A DNA stretch of 64,000 nucleotides from an uncultured Pelagimonas sp. GTDB taxonomy: Bacteria; Pseudomonadota; Alphaproteobacteria; Rhodobacterales; Rhodobacteraceae. The translations under genes were made by a program, and so were the position numbers. The notes beneath the pieces are model-generated. The model was not told where the DNA came from. It did no database searches and was given only the letters and a program-made list of their open reading frames with translations. The stretch is from the NCBI RefSeq assembly GCF_947498515.1, contig NZ_CANMKO010000003.1, positions 372,001-436,000 on the forward strand. The letters are read 5' to 3'. How positions within the stretch are numbered: position 1 is the stretch's first letter; the number at the start of each line of letters is the position of its first letter. Below, one piece after another: positions 28,359-37,033 of the stretch.

Positions 28359-29543
28359 TTATTTATACTCGACAGTTTCGAACTTCGACGCTTTCACTTC
28401 GTAGTGACGGTACGAACCTGCGGCCTCACCCGGGCCGATCAGCTCAACGCCAGTTGCGCCGACATAGTCGATTTCACCGCCACCAGCGAGGATTTCAAGC
28501 GCTTTGCCCAATTCACCCGGCATGATTGGCTCACCCGGAGCGTTGGCAACGTTCAGCAAGTTGGCTGCAACAGCCGCCGAAGAGGCCTCACCACCAGCTG
28601 CCATTGCCAGAGCAATCAGAGCCGCCGCGTCATAGGATTCACGGGTGTAGGAGGATTCGGCGTTCAGATCGTTGTCTGCCGCCAGCTTGGTGAAGATTTC
28701 GGTGCCTTCGCCCTGCGCCCAAGGAACGGTCCCGAAGGTGCCTTCCATGTCTGCGCCAAGGTCAGCCAGCAGGGAGTCACCATACATGCCGTCACCCATC
28801 AGATAAGTGTCGAATGCGCCGGTGTCGATCGAGGCTTGGATGATGCCTTTGCCGCCCTGATCGGTGTAGCCAAAGACCGCCAACAGGTCGCCGCCAGCAG
28901 ATGCCAGAGCGCCGATTTCAGCCGAATAGTCGGCTTTGCCGTCTTCGTGAGGTGCCGTCAAAGTGACTTTGCCGCCATTGCCTTCGAAGGCCGCAACAAA
29001 TGCATCGGCCAAACCTTTGCCGTAGTCATTGTTGGTGTAGGTCACGGCGATTTCGCCAACGCCCTTGTCCTTCAGGATTTCGGCCAGAACTTCACCCTGA
29101 CGGGCGTCGGACGGCGCGGTGCGGAAGAACAGGCCGTTGTCTTCGGCGGAAGACAAAGCAGGCGATGTCGCAGAAGGCGATACCATTGGAACGCCGTTTG
29201 GAACCGCAACGTTGGATAGGATCGCGCCGGTTACGCCGGAACAATCCGCGCCCATGATCGCTACAACACCATCAGATGTGATCAGGCGTTCAGCAGCGGC
29301 CGTGGCAGCAGCAGCGTCAACACAGGTGCTGTCGGCGCGAACCGGAACAAGGGTGTCGCCGTTCAGGAACTTGCCGCTGTCGTTGACTTCTTTGAGCGCC
29401 AGCTCAGCAGCGCCGCCCATCATTGGTGTGATCGATTCAATTGGGCCAGTGAAACCCAAGATGATACCGACCTTGACCTCATCAGCCGAAACGGCACCCG
29501 CGGTCAGTGCTGTGGCCGCAGTGGCCAGAAGCAGCTTTTTCAT
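28359..29543 (-). CDS. Liv-type ABC transporter periplasmic substrate-binding protein
   Basis: The 394-residue protein has a signal peptide (MKKLLLATAATALTAGAVSA) and a type I periplasmic-binding fold of the Leu/Ile/Val family, beginning EVKVGIILGFTGPIES and containing MGADCSGVTGAILSNVAVPN. It captures the substrate for LivHMFG in the periplasm. Branched-chain amino acids, amides or urea-like ligands are all possible for this family. It is the first gene of the operon; the 159 bp upstream hold a perfect palindrome that may be an operator. Confidence 0.93.
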   Translation of the reverse strand: MKKLLLATAATALTAGAVSADEVKVGIILGFTGPIESITPMMGGAAELALKEVNDSGKFLNGDTLVPVRADSTCVDAAAATAAAERLITSDGVVAIMGADCSGVTGAILSNVAVPNGVPMVSPSATSPALSSAEDNGLFFRTAPSDARQGEVLAEILKDKGVGEIAVTYTNNDYGKGLADAFVAAFEGNGGKVTLTAPHEDGKADYSAEIGALASAGGDLLAVFGYTDQGGKGIIQASIDTGAFDTYLMGDGMYGDSLLADLGADMEGTFGTVPWAQGEGTEIFTKLAADNDLNAESSYTRESYDAAALIALAMAAGGEASSAAVAANLLNVANAPGEPIMPGELGKALEILAGGGEIDYVGATGVELIGPGEAAGSYRHYEVKASKFETVEYK

Positions 29544-29624
29544 AACTCATCTCCCTTATTGGATCTTATGATCATATCGGAGCCTAAGCGGGCGACGCTC
29601 AAAAGAAAAGTGCATTTTGGAAAC

Positions 29625-29636
29625 ATTGTCGACAAT
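29625..29636. promoter_or_regulatory. 12-bp palindrome, GntR/FadR-type operator candidate
   Basis: ATTGTCGACAAT is perfectly self-complementary and contains TTGT-N2-ACAA, the pattern of many FadR-subfamily GntR operators. It lies 82 bp upstream of the binding-protein start and 67 bp upstream of the divergent sugar dehydrogenase. No GntR gene is in the window. Confidence 0.4.
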
Positions 29637-29702
29637 ATGTATCTTATATTTGGACCTTGTTTTTGAGACCTCAAACAACAGTTAATGAGACGGAGGGTCG
29701 TC

Positions 29703-30800
29703 ATGTTCAACTTTGGTTTTTCTCGCTTATTCGCAATTGGTTATGTTGCAATCCTATGCGGTGCACCTATGCAAACTGCTGCGCAGCAATACGATTTTGA
29801 GTTGATTGCAGAAGGGTTTGACACCCCTTGGGCGTTTGGATTTTTGCCAGATGGCTCCCTTCTCGTGACCGAGCGGGATGGAAAATTGTTGTATTTGTCA
29901 GGCGCTAACCGAGTCGAAGTTTCCGGTTTGCCCGAGGTAGAGACAGACGGGCAGGGCGGGCTATTGGACGTTTTGATTCCGCGCGATTTCAACAAAACGC
30001 GCGATATTTACTTGACCTATGTGGTCAAACAGGGCTGGCGGGGGGCGGGCACCGCTTTGATGCGCGGAACGCTATCCTCAGATGGTCAGCGTCTCGACAA
30101 TGTCCAAACCCTGTTTGAAATGTCCAAAGGGTCAAGCGGTGGTCGTCATTTCGGGTCTCGTCTGGTTGAAGCACCGGATGGGTCTTTGTTGATGACACTT
30201 GGCGACCGCGCTGATCGTGACAGCGCGCAAGACCTGTCGCGCCATAACGGATCAATCTTGCGACTGGATCGAAACGGCAAGCCGGCCGCGGGAAACCCTT
30301 TTGTCGGCGCCGCCACTGCGCAACCCGAAATCTGGAGCTTTGGGCATCGCAATCCGCAAGGGTTGGCGGTTGATCCCGAGGGACAGCTTTGGGCGGTCGA
30401 ACATGGCGCACGGGGTGGCGATGAACTAAACAAGCTCACGGCCGGGGCAAATTTTGGCTGGCCGGTCATTTCCTACGGCGTGCATTACAGTGGTTTCAAA
30501 ATTGGCGAAGGCCAAGAGAAAGACGGGATGGAACAGCCCGAGCATTATTGGGACCCATCAATTGCCCCGTCTGGATTGGCCTTTCACGATGGGCGCGGCA
30601 AGGCGGAATGGGCGGGGGATGCTTTTGTCGGCTCGCTGAAATTTGACTACATCGCCCGCATGTCTGGAAAACCGATGCTCGAAGTTGAACAGATTTCAGG
30701 CCCTGAAACCGAACGGGTGCGCGATGTACGCCAAGGGCCAAACGGTGCGATTTGGTTTTTGAGTGTTGGAAACGGGGCACTTTTTCGGATTGCCCAATAG
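29703..30800 (+). CDS. PQQ-dependent sugar dehydrogenase-like (soluble GDH/YliI family) protein
   Basis: The 365-residue protein starts at an ATG with GGAGGG five bases upstream; a GTG/ATG 18 bases earlier would include the ribosome binding site and is rejected. A signal peptide (hydrophobic core about 10-22, cleavage near QTAAQ) leads into a six-bladed beta-propeller of the glucose/sorbosone dehydrogenase family with FDTPWAFGFLPDGSLLVTER, SGGRHFGSRL, FGHRNPQGLAVDP and VEHGARGGDELN. It would oxidise aldose sugars in the periplasm using PQQ. No PQQ synthesis genes are in the window. Confidence 0.9.
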   Translation: MFNFGFSRLFAIGYVAILCGAPMQTAAQQYDFELIAEGFDTPWAFGFLPDGSLLVTERDGKLLYLSGANRVEVSGLPEVETDGQGGLLDVLIPRDFNKTRDIYLTYVVKQGWRGAGTALMRGTLSSDGQRLDNVQTLFEMSKGSSGGRHFGSRLVEAPDGSLLMTLGDRADRDSAQDLSRHNGSILRLDRNGKPAAGNPFVGAATAQPEIWSFGHRNPQGLAVDPEGQLWAVEHGARGGDELNKLTAGANFGWPVISYGVHYSGFKIGEGQEKDGMEQPEHYWDPSIAPSGLAFHDGRGKAEWAGDAFVGSLKFDYIARMSGKPMLEVEQISGPETERVRDVRQGPNGAIWFLSVGNGALFRIAQ

Positions 30801-30880
30801 GTCGATAGACAGGAATGGTAGTTTCCACACCGATCTGATCATGTCAGTATTATACCATATTGATTGTATTGGAGGCAAAG

Positions 30881-31300
30881 ATGCGTTTTCAGAACCTGGT
30901 TGCAGGGGCGATGTTGTGCTTGGCGTCGGCCGTTTCTGCACAAGAAAATGAACCTATTTTCGACACTTACGAGTCCATGCGTGCCGAAATGGACCGTTTG
31001 ATGGTGACCCGTGACATTCAAACATTGATGTTGAGTTTTGGTGGCGGTGACGAGATGACACCACAACAGCTCAACCAATTAGATGTCCAAGTAGAGCAGC
31101 TTTATCCGGTTGATTTTCAAAATGTTGCGGTCGTTCGCAAGGGGAATTTGCAGGGCGGGTTTCATCAAGAACTGTTGGCCTATTGGACGGGCACCTTCTA
31201 TATCTACGCCTATGTTTTGTACCATGACCGTGGCAGTGATGTTGTCTCGGTGAATTTCCGGTTCAACTCTGACTTTTCGGCTTTGAACAGCTTATTCTAA
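30881..31300 (+). CDS. Small exported protein of unknown function
   Basis: A 139-residue product with a signal peptide (MRFQNLVAGAMLCLASAVSA) and a mature part of about 119 residues without cysteines. GGAGG is seven bases upstream of the ATG. I do not recognise the family. It follows the sugar dehydrogenase by 80 bp on the same strand and ends tail-to-tail on the acetyltransferase (four-base overlap of stop regions). Confidence 0.65.
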   Translation: MRFQNLVAGAMLCLASAVSAQENEPIFDTYESMRAEMDRLMVTRDIQTLMLSFGGGDEMTPQQLNQLDVQVEQLYPVDFQNVAVVRKGNLQGGFHQELLAYWTGTFYIYAYVLYHDRGSDVVSVNFRFNSDFSALNSLF

Positions 31301-31800
31301 GGCCGCGTTAGGCTATAATAAGCTGTGTCACACCATTCGGTTTCGCCATAGAGAAAGTTCTTTTCGGCGAAACCAACACGTTCAAACCCTTGCTTTTCCA
31401 GCACTTTGATTGACCCAAGATTGCGTGGGTCCAACTCGGCTGTTACTTTATCGGCCTCGGGAAACCGTTCAAAAACCCTTGGGATTATTGTGCTCAAAGC
31501 TTCGGTAACGAGGCCACGCCCCCAAAGATCGGGGTGCAGGATATAGCCGATTTCAAACCGTCTCCACATCCCGGCTTTGCCAACACAGACCCCGTCAACC
31601 TCAAGGATGTACTCTTCGCGATTGTTGAGATCAGAGGCGATAAAATGATCGAGAAACCGCTGTGTCTGATCCATATCCTGATGCGGCGGACGGTCCCAAT
31701 AGCGCATGGCGCGGGGGTCGGAAAAAACCGCGTGCAGTGGTTCCAAATCTTCGGGAACCGCTGCGCGCAATAAGAGCCGACCTGTCTTGATCACGGTCAA
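31297..31800 (-). CDS. GNAT-family N-acetyltransferase
   Basis: The 167-residue enzyme has the GNAT acetyl-CoA loop in GYILHPDLWGRGLVTEAL and a C-terminal segment LDPRNLGSIKVLEKQGFERVG typical of the RimJ/RimL-like group, which acetylate protein N-termini or small amines. The apparent start is a TTG at 31800 that overlaps the regulator's stop (TTGA), and a GTG two codons downstream is possible. It is likely co-translated with the GlxA-type regulator. Confidence 0.85.
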   Translation of the reverse strand: MTVIKTGRLLLRAAVPEDLEPLHAVFSDPRAMRYWDRPPHQDMDQTQRFLDHFIASDLNNREEYILEVDGVCVGKAGMWRRFEIGYILHPDLWGRGLVTEALSTIIPRVFERFPEADKVTAELDPRNLGSIKVLEKQGFERVGFAEKNFLYGETEWCDTAYYSLTRP

Positions 31801-32807
31801 ACAGAGAGGCGTGACGCATGGGCTCCACGCTCACGATACGGGGTGGTTTCATAGTGGGACCGGTAGCATTTTGAAAAATGCGATGGCGAAGCAAACCCAC
31901 AGGCCAAGGCGACGTTGATCACGCTCATGTCCGTTTGCATCAACAGGTTGCGTGCTTTTTGTAGACGCAATTCCATATAATATCGTTTTGGTGAACGATT
32001 CAGATAGCGCCGAAATAGCCGTTCAAGTTGACGCGTCGACATCCCAACATCTTTGGCCAAAATCGACGGGCTTATCGGCTCTTCGATGTTGGCTTCCATC
32101 ATCTGGATCACTTGGCTGAGCTTGGGGTGACGCACACCAATGCGGGTGGGAACCGAAAGCCTTTGGGTGTCTTGATCGGTCCGGATCGAGTTGTAAATTT
32201 GCTGATCAGCCACGGCCGAAGCCAGATCTTCGCCATGATCGGTCGCGATAAGTTGCAAGAACAGGTCAATCGAGGACGTTCCGCCAGCGGTCGTCAACCG
32301 GTTCCCATCAATCGCAAAAACAGACTTCGTAAGCTCTACATCTTCGAATTCTTCGGAGAAACTATCCTGATTTTCCCAATGGATGGTTGCCTTCTTTCCA
32401 TCAAGCAACCCTGCCTTGGCAAGAGAGTAGGCCGCCGTACACAAGCCGCCAACCGAAACACCTTTGCGGGTTTCGCGGCGCAGCCAATTCAGCATCTTTT
32501 TGGTTGTGGCCTGCTGAACATCGGCCCCGCCACATAAGATAACTGTGTCATCTCGATGCAGGTCTTCCAATTGACCATCGGTTTGAAGGCCGATCCCCGT
32601 GGAGCTTTGAATGATTCCACCGTCTTCGGAAATGACCGACCAACTATAGAGTTCCTTGGCCGACATACGGTTAGCCAAACGCAAACAATCCACCGCTGCC
32701 GCAAAGGACAGCATGGTGAAATTATCAAGTAAAACAAAGACAAAGCGCCTTGTTTTGCCGGACGTGGACGTGAGGTCCAACACAGGTCGTTGCGGCGACG
32801 GGAGCAT
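31797..32807 (-). CDS. GlxA-type transcriptional regulator (DJ-1/PfpI + AraC HTH)
   Basis: The 336-residue regulator has an N-terminal class I glutamine amidotransferase-like/DJ-1 domain (about residues 20-190, with VSVGGLCTAAYSLAKAGLLDG) and a C-terminal AraC-type double helix-turn-helix (about 225-325, with ILAKDVGMSTRQLERLFRRY and VINVALACGFASPSHFSKCY). This plan is shared with GbdR, CdhR and ArgR, which respond to glycine betaine, carnitine or arginine. The true ligand is unknown. It is transcribed divergently from the DAHP synthase across 205 bp, so it may regulate itself, the acetyltransferase, or both. Confidence 0.88.
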   Translation of the reverse strand: MLPSPQRPVLDLTSTSGKTRRFVFVLLDNFTMLSFAAAVDCLRLANRMSAKELYSWSVISEDGGIIQSSTGIGLQTDGQLEDLHRDDTVILCGGADVQQATTKKMLNWLRRETRKGVSVGGLCTAAYSLAKAGLLDGKKATIHWENQDSFSEEFEDVELTKSVFAIDGNRLTTAGGTSSIDLFLQLIATDHGEDLASAVADQQIYNSIRTDQDTQRLSVPTRIGVRHPKLSQVIQMMEANIEEPISPSILAKDVGMSTRQLERLFRRYLNRSPKRYYMELRLQKARNLLMQTDMSVINVALACGFASPSHFSKCYRSHYETTPYRERGAHASRLSV

Positions 32808-33012
32808 TCAGCGGCTTCCTTCTATCTGCGCGGTGGGGCCCGGTGTGTCGGGTGATGCAGACCAGATGGGCAGAATGCGTTAAATCCGTCAAGACATGTC
32901 GGAAAAAACCAACGCGTCGGGCGGCTCTGGTCAGGGTGATCGGGATTGGTTACAAGGGGCGCTGTTAACGCTGACTCACTGCAGCGATGCGATATAAAGC
33001 GGAGAAATTTCC

Positions 33013-34383
33013 ATGACCGAATGGCAGAAATCGAACTGGCGTAACAAGCCGCGGGTTCAGATGCCGGATTATACCGACGCCGAGGCCCTGAATGCGGTTG
33101 AGGCGCAGTTGTCGCAATATCCGCCGTTGGTTTTTGCCGGTGAAGCACGTCGGTTGAAAGACGAGCTTGGTGCGGCCGGGCGCGGCGAGGCGTTCTTGCT
33201 TCAGGGGGGCGATTGCGCTGAAAGCTTTGAACAATTTAGTGCCGACGCGATCCGTGACACCTTCAAAGTCATGCTACAAATGGCGATTGTTTTGACCTAC
33301 GGTGCCAAGGTGCCGGTGGTCAAAGTGGGTCGTATGGCGGGTCAGTTCGCCAAACCACGTTCCGCGGCGACGGAAACCGTTGATGGTGTTGAGCTGCCAA
33401 GCTATCGCGGTGACATTATCAACGAGCTGGCCTTTACGCCGGAATCCCGCATCCCCGACCCAAAGAAAATGCTTCAGGCCTATACGCAGGCGGCGGCGAC
33501 GCTCAACTTGCTGCGCGCCTTTTCGACCGGTGGTTACGCGGACGTGCATCAGGTGCACGCTTGGACGCTTGGCTTTGTCGAGGGCGACAAATCTGCCCGT
33601 TACCGTGAAATGGCCGGCCGTATCGGCGACACGCTCGACTTTATGAAAGCGGCGGGTGTCACCTCTGATCGCCTGCATTCGCTGCAAACTGTTGATTTTT
33701 ATACCAGCCATGAATCGCTTTTGCTGGAATATGAAGAGGCGCTGACCCGTCTTGATTCGACATCTGGCAAGTGGCTGGCTGGCTCTGGTCACATGATTTG
33801 GATCGGTGACCGCACCCGTCAGCCCGATGGCGCGCATGTTGAATTCGCCAGTGGTGTGTTGAATCCTGTTGGCCTCAAGTGCGGCCCGACGACCACTGCA
33901 GAAGACCTCAAGGTTTTGATGTCCAAACTGAACCCCGAAAACGAAGAGGGCAAATTGACCCTGATCGCGCGCTTTGGCGCAGGAAATGTCGGGGAACATC
34001 TGCCACGTCTTGTCAAAGCGGTTCAAGAAGAAGGTGCCAACGTCACTTGGGTTTGTGACCCGATGCATGGCAATACAATCAAATCGGCCACCGGGTTCAA
34101 AACCCGTCCGTTTGAATCGGTTCTACGTGAGGTTCAGGATTTCTTTGGTGTCCACAATGCCGAAGGCACCGTTCCCGGTGGTGTGCATTTTGAAATGACG
34201 GGTCTAGACGTGACCGAATGCACCGGTGGTGTTCGTGCGGTTACCGAAGAGGACCTGTCGGATCGCTATCACACAGCCTGTGACCCACGTCTGAACGCCT
34301 CTCAATCGCTCGAACTGGCCTTCCTTGTGGCCGAAGAGCTGACCAAGCGGCGAAACAATGACAAGGCAGCTGCGTCCGCCTAA
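33013..34383 (+). CDS. Class II 3-deoxy-7-phosphoheptulonate (DAHP) synthase
   Basis: This enzyme condenses phosphoenolpyruvate and erythrose 4-phosphate, opening the shikimate pathway. The 456-residue length and motifs are those of the plant/Mycobacterium type II enzymes: [57 protein letters not shown] and [16 protein letters not shown] precedes the ATG. It is monocistronic, with a terminator after it. aroQ near 61.5 kb and trpE at the left edge belong to the same pathway. Confidence 0.96.
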   Translation: MTEWQKSNWRNKPRVQMPDYTDAEALNAVEAQLSQYPPLVFAGEARRLKDELGAAGRGEAFLLQGGDCAESFEQFSADAIRDTFKVMLQMAIVLTYGAKVPVVKVGRMAGQFAKPRSAATETVDGVELPSYRGDIINELAFTPESRIPDPKKMLQAYTQAAATLNLLRAFSTGGYADVHQVHAWTLGFVEGDKSARYREMAGRIGDTLDFMKAAGVTSDRLHSLQTVDFYTSHESLLLEYEEALTRLDSTSGKWLAGSGHMIWIGDRTRQPDGAHVEFASGVLNPVGLKCGPTTTAEDLKVLMSKLNPENEEGKLTLIARFGAGNVGEHLPRLVKAVQEEGANVTWVCDPMHGNTIKSATGFKTRPFESVLREVQDFFGVHNAEGTVPGGVHFEMTGLDVTECTGGVRAVTEEDLSDRYHTACDPRLNASQSLELAFLVAEELTKRRNNDKAAASA

Positions 34384-34413
34384 TCGGCGAAACCAACTGT
34401 AACATAAAAAGTG

Positions 34414-34452
34414 AACGCTCCTGCCGGGAAATCGGTGGGAGCGTTTCGTTTT
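34414..34452 (+). terminator. Intrinsic terminator of DAHP synthase
   Basis: AACGCTCCTGCCG pairs with CGGTGGGAGCGTT (two wobbles) and is followed by TCGTTTT. Confidence 0.85.
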
Positions 34453-34520
34453 GGGGCTGGTCAATGTGTCAATTGCTTCGCAAAACTTGCGCCTAGCATG
34501 GATCGCAGGGAACAAAGCGC

Positions 34521-36767
34521 GTGGCACAAGACAATTCGATTGTTACCAAAGTAACCTCAAGCCATTGGGGTGCGTTCGAAGTTGACGTGCAGGATGGCAA
34601 AATCATCGCCACCCGCCCGTTCAAGGCCGACCCCAATCCGACCGACATTCCCCAAGCCGTTCCGGCGGCCGTTCATCACAAGTTACGTGTCGCGCGACCA
34701 TCAATCCGCCGGGCCTGGCTCGAGAAGCGGGATAGGGCAGGGCGCGGCGACGGTGACTATGTCGAATTGCCTTGGGATGAGGCCCTGGATATCGCCGCGG
34801 CCGAAATTGATCGCATTCGCAAAACCCACGGCAATGAGGCTATTTATGGCGGGTCGTATGGCTGGAGCTCAGCCGGCCGTTTCCACCATGCCCAAAGCCA
34901 AGTTCACCGGTTTCTTAACAAAATCGGCGGCTATGTCTCGTCGTTTGGAAGTTATTCAACTGGATGCGCGCAAGCGATTATGCCCCATGTTTTGGGCACG
35001 CCGTTCCTCCAGTACACTTATGACTGTCAAGACAGCTGGCAAACCATTGCAGATCATACCGAAACGCTCGTTATGTTTGGCGGGATTAACCCGAAAAACG
35101 CCCAAGTCAGTATGGGTGGCATCACCGAACATGATACCAAAACCTGGTTTGATGTGTTTGCCGACAAGGGGATGCGATGCATTAACATTGGCCCCCAACG
35201 TACTGATAGTGTTGATGGTTGCGACTGGTTGAAATGTAGGCCAGCCACGGACACCGCTCTGATGTTAGCGCTTGCCTATGTCCTCGAAGACGAAGGGCTC
35301 ACCGATCAGGCGTTTTTGGAAAACTACACGACTGGGTTTGAACGGTTTTTACCCTATCTAAAAGGCACGAGTGACGGTGTCGCAAAAACGCCGGAATGGG
35401 CAAGCGGGTTATGCGGAGTTGCCCCGGACTCTATTCGCGAACTAGCTCGTCGTATGGCGAAAACCAGGACGTTGATCACCCTGTCTTGGTCGTTGCAGCG
35501 TGCCGAACATGGCGAGCAGCCCTATTGGATGTCTGTGGTTCTTGGCGCAATGCTCGGTCAGATCGGCTTGCCCGGCGGCGGGGTCGGCTATGGCTATGGG
35601 GCAATTGGTGGCATCGGAAAATCGATGCGAGCTATGAGCGGTATGACCTTGGATCAAGGACAAAACCCAATCAAAACCCAAATCCCTGTGGCGCGAATTG
35701 CAGACATGCTTTTGAACCCTGGCGTGCCTTATGATTTTAATGGAAAAACAGAGCCTTACCCAGATATCAAGCTGGTCTATTGGGCCGGAGGTAATCCGTT
35801 CCACCACCACCAAGATCTTAACCGGTTACACAAGGCGTGGCAGCAACCCGATTGTGTTATTGTCAATGAACCCTGGTGGACAGCCACCGCCAAACGGGCC
35901 GACATCGTGTTTCCGGCAACCACCCCGTATGAGCGCGAGGATATTGGCCGCTCAAGCATGGATGATTACCTGTTCAACATGCCCCAGATGATAGCACCAC
36001 AAGGCCAAGCACGCGATGACTACGATATTTTTGTGGGCTTATCAGATCGCTTAGGGACTGAGCCGGCGTTTTCAGAAGGCCGGTCAGGCGAGGAATGGCT
36101 TAGAACCCTCTATCAAGAATACGAAAATCGGTCTGATGTGTCAGAAATACCTGTTCCGAATTTTGATCAACTCCGAAAACAAAACTGGATTCACCTTCCT
36201 ATAAAGAACACCAGCCATACGACGTCACAGCTCGCGCGTTTTCGACAAAATCCTCGAGAACACGCGTTGAAAACACCATCCGGAAAAATCGAAATCTTCT
36301 CTGAAACGATCGAACGGTTTAACTATACGGATTGTGGTGGTCATCCGATGTGGTTGCCGCCGTCTGAATGGCTTGGAGACGCAAGCGATAAGGCCCCTTT
36401 GCACCTTGTTTCGCCACAACCCGGAGACAAGTTGCACAGCCAATTGGAGGCGGCTTTGCAAGATGTTGAAGGGGCACGGCCCGAAACAATTGTCATGAAC
36501 CCAGAGGATGCTGCTAAACGCGGCATCGAAACAGGTGAAATCGTTCGGGTATTCAATTCACGCGGGGCCTGTCGCGCCCGGGCATTGGTGAGTGGCGATA
36601 TTGTTCAAGGCGTCGTCGCGCTCCCCACTGGGGCATGGTACGGCGAGGCTCATGATAACATTGATAAAAATGGAAACCCAAATGTCTTAACCTTGGATGT
36701 TGGGACCTCCAAACTTGGTCAGGGAAGCAGTGCTCATACTGCTCTTGTCGACGTTTCCTTGTTGTAG
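34521..36767 (+). CDS. Cytoplasmic molybdopterin oxidoreductase, BisC/TorZ-like
   Basis: The 748-residue protein is a DMSO-reductase-family enzyme. It has the segment GGSYGWSSAGRFHHAQSQ, where Ser117 is the likely molybdenum ligand, and the cofactor-binding stretches NPKNAQVSMGG, YWAGGNPFHHHQDLNRL and the C-terminal molydopterin-binding domain (about 620-745). No Fe-S cluster cysteines and no twin-arginine signal are present, which suits a cytoplasmic biotin sulphoxide or free methionine sulphoxide reductase. A GTG start has AGGGA 11 bases upstream. The substrate is inferred from architecture only. Confidence 0.85.
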   Translation: MAQDNSIVTKVTSSHWGAFEVDVQDGKIIATRPFKADPNPTDIPQAVPAAVHHKLRVARPSIRRAWLEKRDRAGRGDGDYVELPWDEALDIAAAEIDRIRKTHGNEAIYGGSYGWSSAGRFHHAQSQVHRFLNKIGGYVSSFGSYSTGCAQAIMPHVLGTPFLQYTYDCQDSWQTIADHTETLVMFGGINPKNAQVSMGGITEHDTKTWFDVFADKGMRCINIGPQRTDSVDGCDWLKCRPATDTALMLALAYVLEDEGLTDQAFLENYTTGFERFLPYLKGTSDGVAKTPEWASGLCGVAPDSIRELARRMAKTRTLITLSWSLQRAEHGEQPYWMSVVLGAMLGQIGLPGGGVGYGYGAIGGIGKSMRAMSGMTLDQGQNPIKTQIPVARIADMLLNPGVPYDFNGKTEPYPDIKLVYWAGGNPFHHHQDLNRLHKAWQQPDCVIVNEPWWTATAKRADIVFPATTPYEREDIGRSSMDDYLFNMPQMIAPQGQARDDYDIFVGLSDRLGTEPAFSEGRSGEEWLRTLYQEYENRSDVSEIPVPNFDQLRKQNWIHLPIKNTSHTTSQLARFRQNPREHALKTPSGKIEIFSETIERFNYTDCGGHPMWLPPSEWLGDASDKAPLHLVSPQPGDKLHSQLEAALQDVEGARPETIVMNPEDAAKRGIETGEIVRVFNSRGACRARALVSGDIVQGVVALPTGAWYGEAHDNIDKNGNPNVLTLDVGTSKLGQGSSAHTALVDVSLL

Positions 36768-36904
36768 TGCATGGATTTTTTCGGGCGACTGATTGTACAG
36801 CATGAGCCGCTAAATATGGAAAGCTGTAGACCTGGGCCGTTGTGCTTCGTTGTCCACCCCTTTTGAGTTCAGTGCAAATAGCATGGATCTACGATGTACG
36901 GGTG

Positions 36905-37033
36905 ATGCGCGACGTCGCGACTATCTTGCTGACAATGGTTTTGATCTTGCTGTTGATTATTGTCTTTGCGAACAATGCGTTTTGGTTTCCCAAGAAATTA
37001 AGCCCGACAGGTTCAAGTAAGGCCACCCTATGA
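36905..37033 (+). CDS. Small single-pass membrane protein coupled to AGE epimerase
   Basis: A 42-residue frame starting MRDVATILLTMVLILLLIIV has one very hydrophobic helix and a short basic tail. Its stop overlaps the epimerase start by four bases (ATGA). An in-frame upstream start at 36842 would give 63 residues. I do not recognise it. The helix and the coupling support a real gene, but its ribosome binding site is weak. Confidence 0.45.
   Translation: MRDVATILLTMVLILLLIIVFANNAFWFPKKLSPTGSSKATL

Noticed and set aside
28209-29219. 336-codon open frame antisense to the liv binding-protein gene
   Set aside because: It has no ribosome binding site, odd Cys/Arg-rich composition and no family resemblance; it is a shadow of the strongly biased codons of the real gene.
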